Of a stretch of 64,000 nt of DNA, positions 17,450-25,888 are shown one piece after another. Source of the DNA: Gaiellasilicea sp963791905 (GTDB lineage: Bacteria; Actinomycetota; Thermoleophilia; Gaiellales; Gaiellaceae). Numbering within the stretch: position 1 is the stretch's first letter; every line of letters starts with the position of its first letter. Under the pieces are notes generated by a model. It ran no database searches. It saw nothing but the letters and a program-made list of their open reading frames with translations, and was not told the origin of the DNA. The position numbers and the translations under genes were made by a program. The stretch is from contig CAWBTX010000005.1 of assembly GCA_963791905.1 (NCBI GenBank), forward strand, positions 992,001 to 1,056,000. Direction: 5' to 3'.

Positions 17450-18943
17450 ATCACCCGCTCGCGCCTGACCTCCCTCGCCGCTGCGGTCGCGTTCGCGCTG
17501 CTTGCTGCTGGTTGCCACCGGGACGACGAGCCCGCGGCCGAGGCGGCCGAGCCCACACCGCCGACGCAGCACTTCCGCTCCCGGCCCGACCTCCGGCCGC
17601 CGCTCGTGAAGATCAACACACCCGCGAGGAGCACTGCGCCCGGCTACATCTTCCTCGCGCCGAAGCGGGAGGTCGCGCAGGCGGGGCCGATGATCCTTGA
17701 CGACGAGGGGGAGATCGTCTGGTTCCGGCCGCTCGACACCGAAGGCGTCACCGACTTTCGCGCGCAGCGCTACGGCGGCCGGCCGGTGCTCACGTGGTGG
17801 CGGGGGCAGTCGGAGCAGGGCGTGGGGGACGGCCACTTCGTCATCCTCGACGACGCCTATCGCGAGATCGCGACCGTCAGCGCCGGGAACGGGCTGACCG
17901 GCGACATCCACGAGTTCCTGATCACGGGGCGGGACACGGCGCTGATCCTGGTCTACAACCGGCTCCCCGCCGACCTCTCGAGTGTCGGCGGGCCGAAGGA
18001 GGGCGCCATCCTCGAGGGCGTCGTGCAAGAGCTCGACATCGCCACCGGGCGCGTGCTCTTCGAGTGGCACAGCGCTCCCGAGGTCGCGATCGAGGAGTCG
18101 TACGCGGAGGTTCCCAAGGCGGAGCGCGGCTCGGAGGCCGATCCGTACGACTACTTCCACGTCAACTCCGTTGCCGAGGACGACGACGGCAACTTCCTCC
18201 TGTCCGCCCGAAACACGCACGCGATCTACAAGATCTCGCGCGCGGAAACGGAGGTGATGTGGCGTCTCGGCGGCAAGCGGAGCGACTACCGGCTCGGCGA
18301 GGGCGTGCGCTTCGCCTGGCAGCACGATGCGCGGCGGCAGCCCGACGGGTCGCTGACGCTCTACGACAATGTCTCGGACGACGAGAAGGACGAGCCGAAC
18401 GAGGCCTCACGCGTGCTCGTCCTGCGGCTCGACGACGCGACGCGACACGCGATGCTCGTCCGCAGCTACGAGCACCCGCAGGGGCTGCTCGCGACCACGC
18501 AGGGGAACGCGCAGTTCCTCGCCGGCGGGCACGTCTTCGTCGGGTGGGGCTCGCAGCCGTCCTTCACCGAGTTCGCCCGCGACGGCCGCGTCCTCCTGGA
18601 CGGCGGCTTCGGGGCCGAGGGCGCCGACTCCTACCGGGCGTACCGCCTGCGCTGGCAGGGACGGCCCGCCGAGATCCCGGCGGTCGCCGTCCGGAAGAAC
18701 GGCGAGGGCTACGTCGGCCACGTAAGCTGGAACGGCGCCACGGACGTCGTTCGCTGGCAGATCTTCGCGGGCGCCGACGCCCAGCATCTCCAGGCCCTTG
18801 CCAGCGGCGCGAAGGACGGCTTCGAGACGGCGATCCCGTTCGACACGGACGCCGCGGTCGTGCAGGTGCGGGCGTTGAACGACGGCGGCGCCGTCATCGG
18901 CACCTCCAGGCCTGTGATGCTGGCCAACGTCGCCGACGGGTGA
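17450..18943 (+). CDS. Arylsulfotransferase (ASST)-like lipoprotein
   Basis: About 497 aa. The frame runs upstream of the first canonical codon (GTG 17606) through a clear lipoprotein signal: RSR, then a hydrophobic core and LLAAGC with Cys near 22. The true start must therefore lie near 17450, where the codon is ATC (possible base error). The body is a six-bladed propeller of the arylsulfotransferase_2 type: GDIHEFLIT, VNSVAEDDDGNFLLSARNTH, YKISR, VMWRLGGK and FAWQHDARRQ, with a candidate catalytic His in WQHD. It may transfer sulfate between phenols outside the membrane; many homologues are uncharacterised. A nucleotidyltransferase start overlaps its stop. Confidence 0.8.
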   Translation: MTRSRLTSLAAAVAFALLAAGCHRDDEPAAEAAEPTPPTQHFRSRPDLRPPLVKINTPARSTAPGYIFLAPKREVAQAGPMILDDEGEIVWFRPLDTEGVTDFRAQRYGGRPVLTWWRGQSEQGVGDGHFVILDDAYREIATVSAGNGLTGDIHEFLITGRDTALILVYNRLPADLSSVGGPKEGAILEGVVQELDIATGRVLFEWHSAPEVAIEESYAEVPKAERGSEADPYDYFHVNSVAEDDDGNFLLSARNTHAIYKISRAETEVMWRLGGKRSDYRLGEGVRFAWQHDARRQPDGSLTLYDNVSDDEKDEPNEASRVLVLRLDDATRHAMLVRSYEHPQGLLATTQGNAQFLAGGHVFVGWGSQPSFTEFARDGRVLLDGGFGAEGADSYRAYRLRWQGRPAEIPAVAVRKNGEGYVGHVSWNGATDVVRWQIFAGADAQHLQALASGAKDGFETAIPFDTDAAVVQVRALNDGGAVIGTSRPVMLANVADG

Positions 18944-19601
18944 ACGAGCTCATCGACCCGGTCCTGGCCGCGGCCGAGGCCGATCCGAACGTCGTCGGCG
19001 CGTTCCTCATCGGCTCACAGGCGCTCGATCAGGCCGACGAGGAGTCGGACTGGGATCTCGTCCTCGTCCTGCGCGAGGGCGAGCCGTCGAAGGAACGGAG
19101 GCCGCAGCTGGAGGTGATCCGGTGGACCCTGGCCCAACTCCAGGCGCCGCGCACGTGGGAGCTGCCGGCGCTCGCACACGCCCGCGTGCTCCTCGACAAG
19201 GCGGGCGAGGTGACGGCCGCGGTCGAGGCGGCGCGGCAGATCGGCCGCGAAGAGCTCGCGGAGCTCTACGACAGCTATCTGAACGACTTCTACCGCTCGC
19301 TCAAGTCGTGGCGGCGCGGGCGGGAGCTCGGGGCCCGCATCAAGGCGGGTCGCTCGCTGTGGTGGCTCGGCGACTTCCTGATCGGGCTGGGCGGGATTCG
19401 CGCGCCGTACCCGGCGCCTGGACGGGGCGGCTCGGCGAGCTCGAGCCCCTGATCCTCGAAGTGGCGCGCACCGAACATCCGAGGCGTCAGCAGGAGCTGC
19501 AGGCGGCCGTAGAGCGGATCGCGAGCGAGCACGGCTTCCGCGACGTCTACGACTCCTGGGACGGCGACATCGACCGCGTCATGGCGTTCGAGTTCCGGTA
19601 G
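18940..19601 (+). CDS. Nucleotidyltransferase-fold protein (one frameshift)
   Basis: About 219 aa after one correction. The N-terminus carries the polymerase-beta-like motif GSQALDQADEESDWDLVLV (GS-x9-D-x-D), as in aminoglycoside and kanamycin adenylyltransferases. Helices follow, including LYDSYLNDFYRSLKSWRRG and WWLGDFLIGLGG. The frame shifts near 19418: sense moves to WTGRLGELEPLILEVART and ends MAFEFR. GTG start overlaps the previous stop. It could adenylylate a small molecule or be a stand-alone minimal NTase. Substrate unknown; the break is probably a sequence error. Confidence 0.72.
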
Positions 19602-19647
19602 CAGCGGGAACGGGAATCGTTCCGTCGTCACCGACCGAAGGAGCGAC

Positions 19648-20064
19648 ATGAGCACGACCGAGTTCACGGACACCGAGATCGAGACGCTCCGCAAGGGAGC
19701 GACGGGCGCCGGTCTCTTCGTTGCCTCCAGCGACCGCGGCTTCTTCGACACGTTCAAGGAGGCAAGCGCGCTGGCGAAGCACATCTCCGCGGCGCGGGAG
19801 AGCTCGCAGAGCCCGCTCATTCGCCGGGTGGCCGAGGGTCGCGGTACCGGCTTCGGCCTCACGGACTCGCCGCAGGAGGTCGAGACGGAGATGACTGAGG
19901 CTCTTCGCATCGGCACGCAGCTGCTCGAGCAGAAGGCGCCCGAGGAACTCGAGGCCTACCGCTCCTTCGTGCTCGACCTGGCGCAGTCGGTCGCTTCGGC
20001 TGCCGGCGGCGGCGAGGAGAAGGAGGCCGCCGCGGTCGACAAGGTGCGGGCCGCGCTCGGCTAG
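19648..20064 (+). CDS. Conserved hypothetical protein
   Basis: Predicted 138 aa, ATG preceded by GAAGGAGCGAC. No signal or membrane segment. It is helical and acidic, with a recognisable N-terminal stretch ETLRKGATGAGLFVASSDRG, FDTFKEASALAKHI and a second half (EVETEMTEALRIGTQLLEQK..EAYRSFVLDLAQSVA). It looks like a compact cytosolic four-helix protein, loosely TerB-like in rhythm. I do not recognise the family. It shares direction with the small membrane protein 34 bp downstream. Confidence 0.65.
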   Translation: MSTTEFTDTEIETLRKGATGAGLFVASSDRGFFDTFKEASALAKHISAARESSQSPLIRRVAEGRGTGFGLTDSPQEVETEMTEALRIGTQLLEQKAPEELEAYRSFVLDLAQSVASAAGGGEEKEAAAVDKVRAALG

Positions 20065-20097
20065 CCGGCAGAAATCGAGGGAGGAAGGGGTCAGACA

Positions 20098-20388
20098 ATG
20101 GATGCGATCTGGATCGTCCTGATCATCGTTGCGGTGCTCATCGTGATAGGTGTTCTCGTTGTCGCCGGAAGGCGGCGCCAGGAGCAGCGCCTGGAGGAGC
20201 GGCGAGAGGAGGCGGAGGCCCACCGAGACGAGGCGCGCGCGACCGAGCGTCGGGCGGAGCAGGCGCGGCTCGCCGCCGAGGAGCAATCCGAGCGGGCGCA
20301 GCGGGAGAGTGAGAAGGCGCGCGAGCTCCAGGAGCAGGCGGCGGCGATCGACCCCGACGTCGAGGACGTCGATCGCGACAACCGTTAG
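20098..20388 (+). CDS. Small membrane-anchored coiled-coil protein
   Basis: Predicted 96 aa. ATG follows GGAGGAAGGGG. One N-terminal transmembrane helix (WIVLIIVAVLIVIGVLVVAG, about 4-23) is followed by a charged coiled coil rich in E, R and A (about 25-80) and an acidic end. Such YtxH/DUF948-like small anchors are common near stress genes. The topology implies a cytoplasmic coil tethered to the membrane. Function unknown. Confidence 0.7.
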   Translation: MDAIWIVLIIVAVLIVIGVLVVAGRRRQEQRLEERREEAEAHRDEARATERRAEQARLAAEEQSERAQRESEKARELQEQAAAIDPDVEDVDRDNR

Positions 20389-20443
20389 GGACACCGCCCG
20401 CGGGGCGGGCAGGGAGCGGCTGGAGGGCCTCGAAACGCCACGC

Positions 20444-20923
20444 ATGAGCCTCCTGCGCCGGCGTGTCCGGCCTGACCTCGACCTGGCCGTCCTCGATCGC
20501 CTTTCGGACACGATCGCGCGTGCCGTCGCCCTCATCGAGGAGCGCCTCGCGCCGACTCCCGCATCCGAGGAGCCTCGGCCTGCCGCCGACCTCGTCATTC
20601 ACCGGGAGCCGAGCTGGGCCGACCCTGTGTCGCGCTCCGAGGACGAGCGCCGGAGCACGCCGGAGCCGCTCACTGAGCCGGAGCCGGCTCCCGAACCGGT
20701 GGCGAGCGTCGAGCCGCTGCGCGCAGTGGAGCCGGCGGCGGGGTTCGTGCTGTTCGTGCCCACCTCCGCCGGGTACAGGCTCGCCGCGCCGGCGACTTTG
20801 GTTCCTGAGCCGGGCGAGCGCGTGCGGGTGGACGACGACTGGTACCGGGTGCTGCGTCTCGGGCCGTCGCCGCTGCCGGGGGACCGACGCCGCTGCGCTT
20901 TCCTCGAGGCTACGCTGGGATGA
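20444..20923 (+). CDS. Hypothetical protein with proline/glutamate linker
   Basis: Predicted 159 aa, starting MSLLRRRVRPDLDLAVL. A short N-terminal helix is followed by a Pro/Glu-rich low-complexity region (about 70-100). A small folded C-terminal part follows: FVLFVPTSAGYRL, LVPEPGERVRVDDDWYRVLRLGPSPLPGD and CAFLEA. The last part looks like a compact beta domain. It ends where the next gene starts, with that gene's -10 hexamer inside its 3' end. Family not recognised. Confidence 0.55.
   Translation: MSLLRRRVRPDLDLAVLDRLSDTIARAVALIEERLAPTPASEEPRPAADLVIHREPSWADPVSRSEDERRSTPEPLTEPEPAPEPVASVEPLRAVEPAAGFVLFVPTSAGYRLAAPATLVPEPGERVRVDDDWYRVLRLGPSPLPGDRRRCAFLEATLG
20911..20916 (+). promoter_or_regulatory. 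Candidate leaderless -10 box TACGCT
   Basis: TACGCT, then 7 nt, then GTG 20924. It lies inside the end of the preceding coding region, so the next gene may have its own promoter. Confidence 0.45.
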
Positions 20924-21409
20924 GTGGAGCGGCGCGAGCGGGAGCGGATCATGCGGCAGGGAGTCGTCCTGCCGGAGACGCCCCGGCAGCGCCGTGATCG
21001 TGAGGGCCTCGAGCAGGATCTGATCGACAGCCCGATCGGCGGCAAGCCTCTCCGCGTCCGCCTGCGGAACTTCAGGCCCGAGTCAGGCTCGTACTTGGCC
21101 TCTCTCGGCGGGCCGCTGCCCTACATGACGCGCCTGCGCGAGATCGCGGCGCTGACGGAACGGCACGAGCGCGACCTGCGCGAGGCCTACGAGGCGCTCC
21201 CCGACGGCGCCTGGCTCGCGTACGTCGAGCGGCTCGACTTCAGCGAGGTGAACGACCTGATCGAGCGGCACAACCGCTGGTACCCGGTCGAGTCGCGCCT
21301 CCCGATGGACCCGAGGACCGGCGACTTCGCGCTCGTCAACGGGCAGCACTACGCGAAGCGTCCGCTGGACGCTCGCTGGGTGCTCGAGCGCTTCCCGCCA
21401 CGCCCCTGA
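20924..21409 (+). CDS. Hypothetical protein
   Basis: Predicted 161 aa with a GTG start supported by the TACGCT box 7 nt upstream. Very charged N-terminus (ERRERERIMRQGVVLPETPRQRRDREGLEQDLID), a short GGKPLRVRLRNF strand, then helices around MTRLREIAALTERHERDLREAYEAL and WYPVESRLPMD. The GGKPL segment is reminiscent of DnaJ-associated DUF1992 proteins, but the rest does not match what I know, so no family is assigned. Its last 74 bp overlap the convergent MFS gene. Confidence 0.6.
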   Translation: MERRERERIMRQGVVLPETPRQRRDREGLEQDLIDSPIGGKPLRVRLRNFRPESGSYLASLGGPLPYMTRLREIAALTERHERDLREAYEALPDGAWLAYVERLDFSEVNDLIERHNRWYPVESRLPMDPRTGDFALVNGQHYAKRPLDARWVLERFPPRP

Positions 21410-22523
21410 GCCGGTAGCTCGCCGCGAGGGTGCCTGCGCAGAGAGCCGCTGCGAGCGTGTAGGGCAAGGCGTCGCCGCCGGCGTCGGCGAGCACGCCGCC
21501 GGCGGACGGCCCGGTCACGTTTCCGAGCGCCCAGGCCGTATTCATGATCCCGAAGGCGTACCCCTGCGTGAGTCCCGTAGCGTCGGCGCGGTCAGAGACG
21601 AGCGCCATGCCCGGCGTGTAGAAGCCGCCGAAGGTCACCGCTGCGAGGACCGCGAGCACGGTGACCGCGACCGGATCACGGGCGATCGCGAACCCGACTG
21701 CGACGCCCACAGAGGCGGCGAGCGCGACGCGGATGGGGAGGAGGCGACCGCGCCGGTCCGAGAAGCGGCCGAGGAGCGGATTGATGGCCGTCTCCAGCAG
21801 CCCCGCGCCGAAGAAGACGGTCCCGATCGCGATCGCGCTCCAGCCGGCCGAGTCGAGGCGGAGCGGCACGAGCACGACGAGGAGCCCGAAGAGGAGGGCG
21901 GGGAGCGTATTGAGCCACAGCCCGCCGAGAAAGGCCCGGTCGCGGAAGGCGCGCCCGAATGCAGTCCGCGACTGCTCCTCGCCTCGTGGCGCCCCGTGTG
22001 CGCCGGCCCAGGCCGCGAGCGCGAGCGCGACGAGCCCGACGGCGCCGAACGTCCCGCGGATGCTGACCTCGTTCGCGATGGCGCCGAACATCGGCCCGAT
22101 GATCGCGCCGAACACCGCCGCACCGAAGGCGATGCCAATCAGCTCGCCGCGGCGCTCGCGCGGCGTCGCCACCGTCAGCCAGGCGAGCGCGCCGGCCCAG
22201 GTCATCGTGCTCGAGAATCCTTGGACGAAGCGCGCGAGCCCGAGCGCCCACGGTCCTTCCGCGGCGGCGAAGCCGAAGCTGGCGAGGGCGAGGAGGACGA
22301 GTCCGGCGAGGACGGCGAGCTTCGGCCCGTACCGCGCGGCCGCGATCCCGCCCGGGATGCCGCCGAAGAGCGCGCCGGCGCCGAACGCGCCGACGAGGAG
22401 CCCTGCGCCGGCCTTGGAGAGCCCGAACTCGTCCGCGTACCCGGGCACGAGCGGCCCGAGCGCGCCGAACAGCATCGCGTCGACCAGGATGATCGTGCTG
22501 ACGAGAACCAGCAGCCGTCGCAT
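21336..22523 (-). CDS. Major facilitator superfamily transporter
   Basis: Predicted 395 aa with twelve hydrophobic helices. MFS signatures include GYADEFGLSKAGAGLLVGAFGAGALFGG split over helices 1-2, the motif-A-like loop GGIPGGIAAARYGPK and a second-half loop GRFSDRRGRLLP. It is likely a drug or metabolite exporter of the DHA1 type, driven by proton exchange. The C-terminus, rich in Ala/Arg/Ser, overlaps the convergent gene at 20924-21409. A TAACGT box lies 8 nt upstream of the ATG on the minus strand, fitting leaderless transcription, and repeat unit A begins 37 bp upstream. Confidence 0.9.
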   Translation of the reverse strand: MRRLLVLVSTIILVDAMLFGALGPLVPGYADEFGLSKAGAGLLVGAFGAGALFGGIPGGIAAARYGPKLAVLAGLVLLALASFGFAAAEGPWALGLARFVQGFSSTMTWAGALAWLTVATPRERRGELIGIAFGAAVFGAIIGPMFGAIANEVSIRGTFGAVGLVALALAAWAGAHGAPRGEEQSRTAFGRAFRDRAFLGGLWLNTLPALLFGLLVVLVPLRLDSAGWSAIAIGTVFFGAGLLETAINPLLGRFSDRRGRLLPIRVALAASVGVAVGFAIARDPVAVTVLAVLAAVTFGGFYTPGMALVSDRADATGLTQGYAFGIMNTAWALGNVTGPSAGGVLADAGGDALPYTLAAALCAGTLAASYRLRGVAGSARAPSERPADASRSAAR

Positions 22524-22531
22524 CGCCAGCG

Positions 22532-22537
22532 ACGTTA
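22532..22537 (-). promoter_or_regulatory. Candidate leaderless -10 box TAACGT for MFS gene
   Basis: Read on the minus strand, TAACGT is followed by 8 nt and the ATG at 22523. A short palindrome AGCGCTAGGCGCT lies next to it upstream and could bind a regulator. Confidence 0.45.
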
Positions 22538-22559
22538 GCGCCTAGCGCTTTGAGCAACC

Positions 22560-22668
22560 GCGGACGAGCTACCGCGGGTTGCACTGCACAGCTTCAGGGA
22601 TCTTCGCGCGGAAGGCGATCCGAACGGATCGCCGTAGTCGGATCCTCCGGATCCGACCCGCTTGCAAA
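22560..22668 (+). repeat. Structured intergenic element, copy A
   Basis: Begins GCGGACGAG. Conserved core GCACTGCACAGCTTCAGGGA and TTCGCGCGGAAGG. Hairpin 1 at 22614-22633 (GGCGATCCG/CGGATCGCC), GTAG at 22634, hairpin 2 at 22637-22657 (GTCGGATCC/GGATCCGAC), then CCCGC and TTGCAAA. GCGGG near the 5' end can pair with the final CCCGC and close the structure. Related copies are at 22893, 39895 and 51365, all in the same orientation. Confidence 0.8.
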
Positions 22669-22892
22669 TAAATTCAGCGAGCCGGGTGCGCTTTCGTCCT
22701 CCACCCCGACGGACTTTCGGCTTCCGCCTACGGCCTCCCGGAGTGGACTCGACCTACTCGCGTCCCGTGCTCGCTGCAGGAGCGAATCTAGCGCACCGGC
22801 CGGCCCGGTCAAGACCGGTCCAAAGCGCACTTCCCGCAATTTGCGAACAATTCGTTTCGCACCGATCAAGATTGCCGATCCGCACAACATGC
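22560..22892 (+). repeat. Tandem noncoding unit 1 (copy A plus tail)
   Basis: A unit of about 333 bp made of element copy A and a tail that begins AAATAAATTCAGCGAGCCGG and contains TCGACCTA and GTGCTCGCTGCA before an AT-richer end (CGCAATTTGCGAACAATTCG). The same succession follows copy B, so the whole unit is a diverged tandem duplication. No convincing reading frame with family sense was found. Confidence 0.75.
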
Positions 22893-23001
22893 GCGGACGA
22901 CTACCGCGGGCTTGCAGTGCACAGCTTCAGGGATTTTCGCGCGGAAGGCGATCCGTCAGGATCGCCGTAGTCGGATCCTCCGGATCCGGCGCCGCTGCAA
23001 A
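22893..23001 (+). repeat. Structured intergenic element, copy B
   Basis: Same architecture as copy A: hairpin 1 at 22947-22966 (GGCGATCC/GGATCGCC, loop GTCA), GTAG, hairpin 2 at 22970-22990 (GTCGGATCC/GGATCCGGC). The closing stem is weaker because CCCGC is replaced by GCCGC. Confidence 0.8.
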
Positions 23002-23168
23002 ATAAATTCAGCGAGCCGGTGGCGGTTTCGTCCGCTCCTCCGACTGACGTTTCCGCTTCCGCGTACACGCCCTCCGGTTGAGCCTCGACCTAATTCCGCT
23101 CCGTGCTCGCTGCAAGAGGAAACCTAGGGGCTCGTCGCCGGCTGGTCAAGAGCTTGTGAAGATGTCTG

Positions 23169-23188
23169 GTCGCAAATTGCGACTTTTT
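23169..23188 (+). terminator. Intrinsic terminator-like hairpin with T-tract
   Basis: GTCGCAAATTGCGAC (six-bp stem, AAT loop) is followed directly by TTTTTCGTTT. This is the only clear U-tract terminator in this GC-rich window. No plus-strand protein gene precedes it, only the tandem repeat units, so it may end an RNA made from them. Confidence 0.6.
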
Positions 23189-23369
23189 CGTTTCACGCAG
23201 ACCGATTTGCCCTTTGATTCATACGCTCTAGGATGATCTCCGCGGCGGGCGCGTGTCGAGAGGCGGCTCGGCGGAAGTCGGAAATCTAAGTGGAGCGGTG
23301 CCGCCTGTCCAACGGTCGGCGAGCGAAAATTCACGCAAAGAGCGTTTTTGTTGCGACCGAGAGGCGGAG

Positions 23370-24131
23370 ATGGAGCGATTTCGAGACAAGCATGTGGTCG
23401 TCACGGGCGGCGGTGTCGGCATCGGCAGGGCGGTCGCGGAACGGCTCGCGTCCGACGGCGCGACGCTGAGCCTCCTCGACCTCGAGCCCGCCCGGCTCAC
23501 GCGGGTGGCGGGCGAGCTCAACGCGCACGCGGGGCACTGTGACATCCGCGACCGCTCGCAGGTCGACGATGCGGTGGCGGCGGCGGTCGCCATTCATGGC
23601 CCCGTGGACGCGCTGATCGCGGTGAGCGGGATCGGCGGTCCGAACGACGACGGGCCCGACGACCGCTTCGACGACATCGTGCAGACGAACCTCGCGGGGA
23701 CCTATTACTGCGTCCGGGCCGCGCTCCGCCACCTGGCGACGGGGCCGGACACACGCCACATCGTCGTCTTCTCGTCGATCCTGGCGCGCATCGCGGTGCC
23801 ACGCCACGTCGCCTACAGCGCCTCGAAGGCCGGCCTGCTCGGCCTCGTGCGCAGCTTCGCGGCCGAGCTCGCGCCGCAGAACATCCAGGTGAACGCGATC
23901 TGCCCCGGCTGGGTCGACACCGCCATGGCCAGCCAGGGTCTGGACGTCATTGTCGAGGCGACCGGCGGCACGCGGGAAGAGGCGTTGCGCCTCGCGATGC
24001 GCGAGGTGCCTCTCGGACGGATGAGCGAGCCGGCGGATGTCGCGGGGACGGTGGCGTGGCTGCTGTCTCCGGACGCACGCGGCGTGACCGGCCAGGCGAT
24101 CGACCAGAACGGCGGCGCCTGGATGGGCTAG
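23370..24131 (+). CDS. Short-chain dehydrogenase/reductase
   Basis: Predicted 253 aa NAD(P)-dependent oxidoreductase. Cofactor motif TGGGVGIG (about 11-18), the catalytic Ser in VVFSSILA, and YSASKAG with the catalytic Tyr/Lys. The family NNAG is replaced by AVSGIGG. The C-terminus has VTGQAIDQNGGAWMG, typical of SDRs with a final substrate loop. An Asp at the end of strand 2 (SLLDLE) suggests NAD preference. ATG 23370 follows GAGGCGGAG. It ends at a strong bidirectional hairpin against the amino-acid permease. Confidence 0.9.
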   Translation: MERFRDKHVVVTGGGVGIGRAVAERLASDGATLSLLDLEPARLTRVAGELNAHAGHCDIRDRSQVDDAVAAAVAIHGPVDALIAVSGIGGPNDDGPDDRFDDIVQTNLAGTYYCVRAALRHLATGPDTRHIVVFSSILARIAVPRHVAYSASKAGLLGLVRSFAAELAPQNIQVNAICPGWVDTAMASQGLDVIVEATGGTREEALRLAMREVPLGRMSEPADVAGTVAWLLSPDARGVTGQAIDQNGGAWMG

Positions 24132-24133
24132 GA

Positions 24134-24163
24134 GAGGGGCGCCCGCCCTCGCGGGCGCCCCTC
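24134..24163. terminator. Bidirectional hairpin terminator between convergent genes
   Basis: A perfect 13-bp stem, GAGGGGCGCCCGC / GCGGGCGCCCCTC, with a CCTC loop sits in the 37-bp gap between the SDR and permease stops. Confidence 0.8.
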
Positions 24164-24168
24164 GGTCG

Positions 24169-25791
24169 TCAGGCAGTCTCGGGGGCGGGGGCGGGCGGCG
24201 TTGCGAGGCCGGCCTCGATCCGCTCGAGCTCTTCCTCGGTGCCCTGGCGGACCGGGCCCTTGAACCAGTTCTTGGCGGACAGGAACCACCAGCCGCCGAA
24301 GATGAGCCCGATCCCGGCGAACCACAGCACCGTGTAGTTCGTCAGCTCCCAGCTGAAGTTCTCCCGCCACGGCAGGCCGTCGGCGTAGAGCGGGAAGATG
24401 AACAGGATCGTGATCAGAGCGACCCAGCCGAGCGAGAGGAGGTCGATCCACTTGTAGTGGCGGCCGAGGCTCCAGGCGCCGGGCTCGAAGCGGTCGTGCA
24501 TCCGGTAGCGCAGGTACACCGGGATCACGAACGCGATGTACAGGCCGATCACGGCGATCGCGGTGCCGACGCCGTAGCCGACGAGATAGTTCCAGATCGC
24601 CGGCACCATCAGGATCCCCGCGAGGACGACGATCGCCCAGACGGCGTTCCGCGGCACACGGTTCGATGCCACCTTGCTCCAGAGCGGATGGCCGGGGACG
24701 GCGCGGTCGCGCGAGAACGCGAACATCATCCGCGACGCCGACGTGACCGAGGCCGTGACGCAGAAGAACTGCGCGACGACGCAGATGAAGAGGAGCGCCT
24801 CCGCCCAGTTCTGGCTCATCGACTCGGACCAGATCCACGGGACGACGATGCCGATGTTCTCGAGCGCGCCCTCGGTGCTCGGGATCGCGAACGTGACGGC
24901 GAGCAGGAGGATCCAGCCGAAGACGACCGAGACGACGACAGCCATGTACATCCCGACTGCCGCCATCCTCGACGCCTGGTTCGTCTCCTCCGCCATGTGA
25001 GCAGACGCGTCGAAGCCGGTGATCGTGTACTGCGAGAGGAGCAACCCGAGGCCGAAGACGAACCAGAACGCCGGGTTGGAGAAGTTGTCCGCCGCATTGC
25101 CGTAGCCCGAGACGTTGACCGTCTCACCGAAGACGTAGCCGAAGCTCTGGTGATTGTCCGGGACGATGATCAGCACGAGCACGATGAACGCGACGCCGGC
25201 CATGTGCCAGTAGGCGGAGACCGTGTTCAGCAGCGCTGTGATGCTCACCTGGAACATGTTGATCAGCCCCGCGGCGATGAGGAACGCCGCGTAGAGCACG
25301 AAGATCGACGTGTTCGCGGAGAAGCCGAACCAGTCGTTCATGTGGAGCGAGTAGTCGAACCAGAAGTCGAAGAGAACGGTGGCGAACGTCGCGAGGCCAT
25401 AGCCGATCGCGGCGGTGACGGCGATCTGGCCGATCAGGTTGAACCAGCCGGTCGTCCAGCCCCAGCCGGGGCCGCCGAGCTTGGACGCCCAGTAGTAGAG
25501 GCCGCCCGCCGTCGGGAACGCCGAGGCGATCTCGGCCATCGCGAGAGCGATGATCGTCGAGAACAGGCCGACGAGGAGCCAGCCCCACGTCACCGCGACC
25601 GGGCCGCCGCGTTCGAACGCCACGAAGTACGACGTCAGGCAGCCCGCGAGGATCGAGATGATCGTGAACGAGATGGCGAAGTTCTGGAAGCCGCCCATGG
25701 CTCGGAAGAGCTCCTGGGCGTAGCCGAGCCGGTGCAGCGTCCTCTCGTCCTCGGAGACATGGTGTTCGCCTGCGCTTGGTCCTGTGCTCAT
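24169..25791 (-). CDS. APC-family amino acid/amine permease
   Basis: Predicted 540 aa with about twelve hydrophobic helices, a charged N-terminus and an acidic, Ala/Pro-rich C-terminus. The first-helix region GGFQNFAISFTIISILAGCLTSY and the FPTAGGLYYWASKLGGPGWGW loop are characteristic of the amino acid/choline transporter (ACT) or GABA/polyamine permease branch of the APC superfamily. It imports substrate by cation symport. It is divergent from the glutamine-synthetase-like gene, and the amine-catabolic genes nearby make GABA, putrescine or a related amine the likely cargo. The choice between them is inference. Confidence 0.9.
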   Translation of the reverse strand: MSTGPSAGEHHVSEDERTLHRLGYAQELFRAMGGFQNFAISFTIISILAGCLTSYFVAFERGGPVAVTWGWLLVGLFSTIIALAMAEIASAFPTAGGLYYWASKLGGPGWGWTTGWFNLIGQIAVTAAIGYGLATFATVLFDFWFDYSLHMNDWFGFSANTSIFVLYAAFLIAAGLINMFQVSITALLNTVSAYWHMAGVAFIVLVLIIVPDNHQSFGYVFGETVNVSGYGNAADNFSNPAFWFVFGLGLLLSQYTITGFDASAHMAEETNQASRMAAVGMYMAVVVSVVFGWILLLAVTFAIPSTEGALENIGIVVPWIWSESMSQNWAEALLFICVVAQFFCVTASVTSASRMMFAFSRDRAVPGHPLWSKVASNRVPRNAVWAIVVLAGILMVPAIWNYLVGYGVGTAIAVIGLYIAFVIPVYLRYRMHDRFEPGAWSLGRHYKWIDLLSLGWVALITILFIFPLYADGLPWRENFSWELTNYTVLWFAGIGLIFGGWWFLSAKNWFKGPVRQGTEEELERIEAGLATPPAPAPETA

Positions 25792-25875
25792 CCACCCTCC
25801 TCACGTCGTGGCATGTCAGACGCGGTATTACGTGCGCTTTGTCGCATCGTTGTCAACGGGTCGGACAGGACGGCA

Positions 25876-25881
25876 TAGGAT
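25876..25881 (+). promoter_or_regulatory. Candidate leaderless -10 box TAGGAT
   Basis: TAGGAT, then 7 nt, then GTG 25889, the chosen start of the glutamine-synthetase-like gene; no Shine-Dalgarno sequence lies between. Confidence 0.5.
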
Positions 25882-25888
25882 CGCTGGC

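Larger units (their letters stand above)
22893..23205 (+). repeat. Tandem noncoding unit 2 (copy B plus tail)
   Basis: Second unit of the tandem pair, with a diverged tail that shares AAATAAATTCAGCGAGCCGG, CGACCTA, CCGTGCTCGCTGCA and a terminal GCAAATTGCG. It ends in a factor-independent terminator-like hairpin (23169-23188). It looks like a gene-sized noncoding unit read on the plus strand. Confidence 0.7.
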
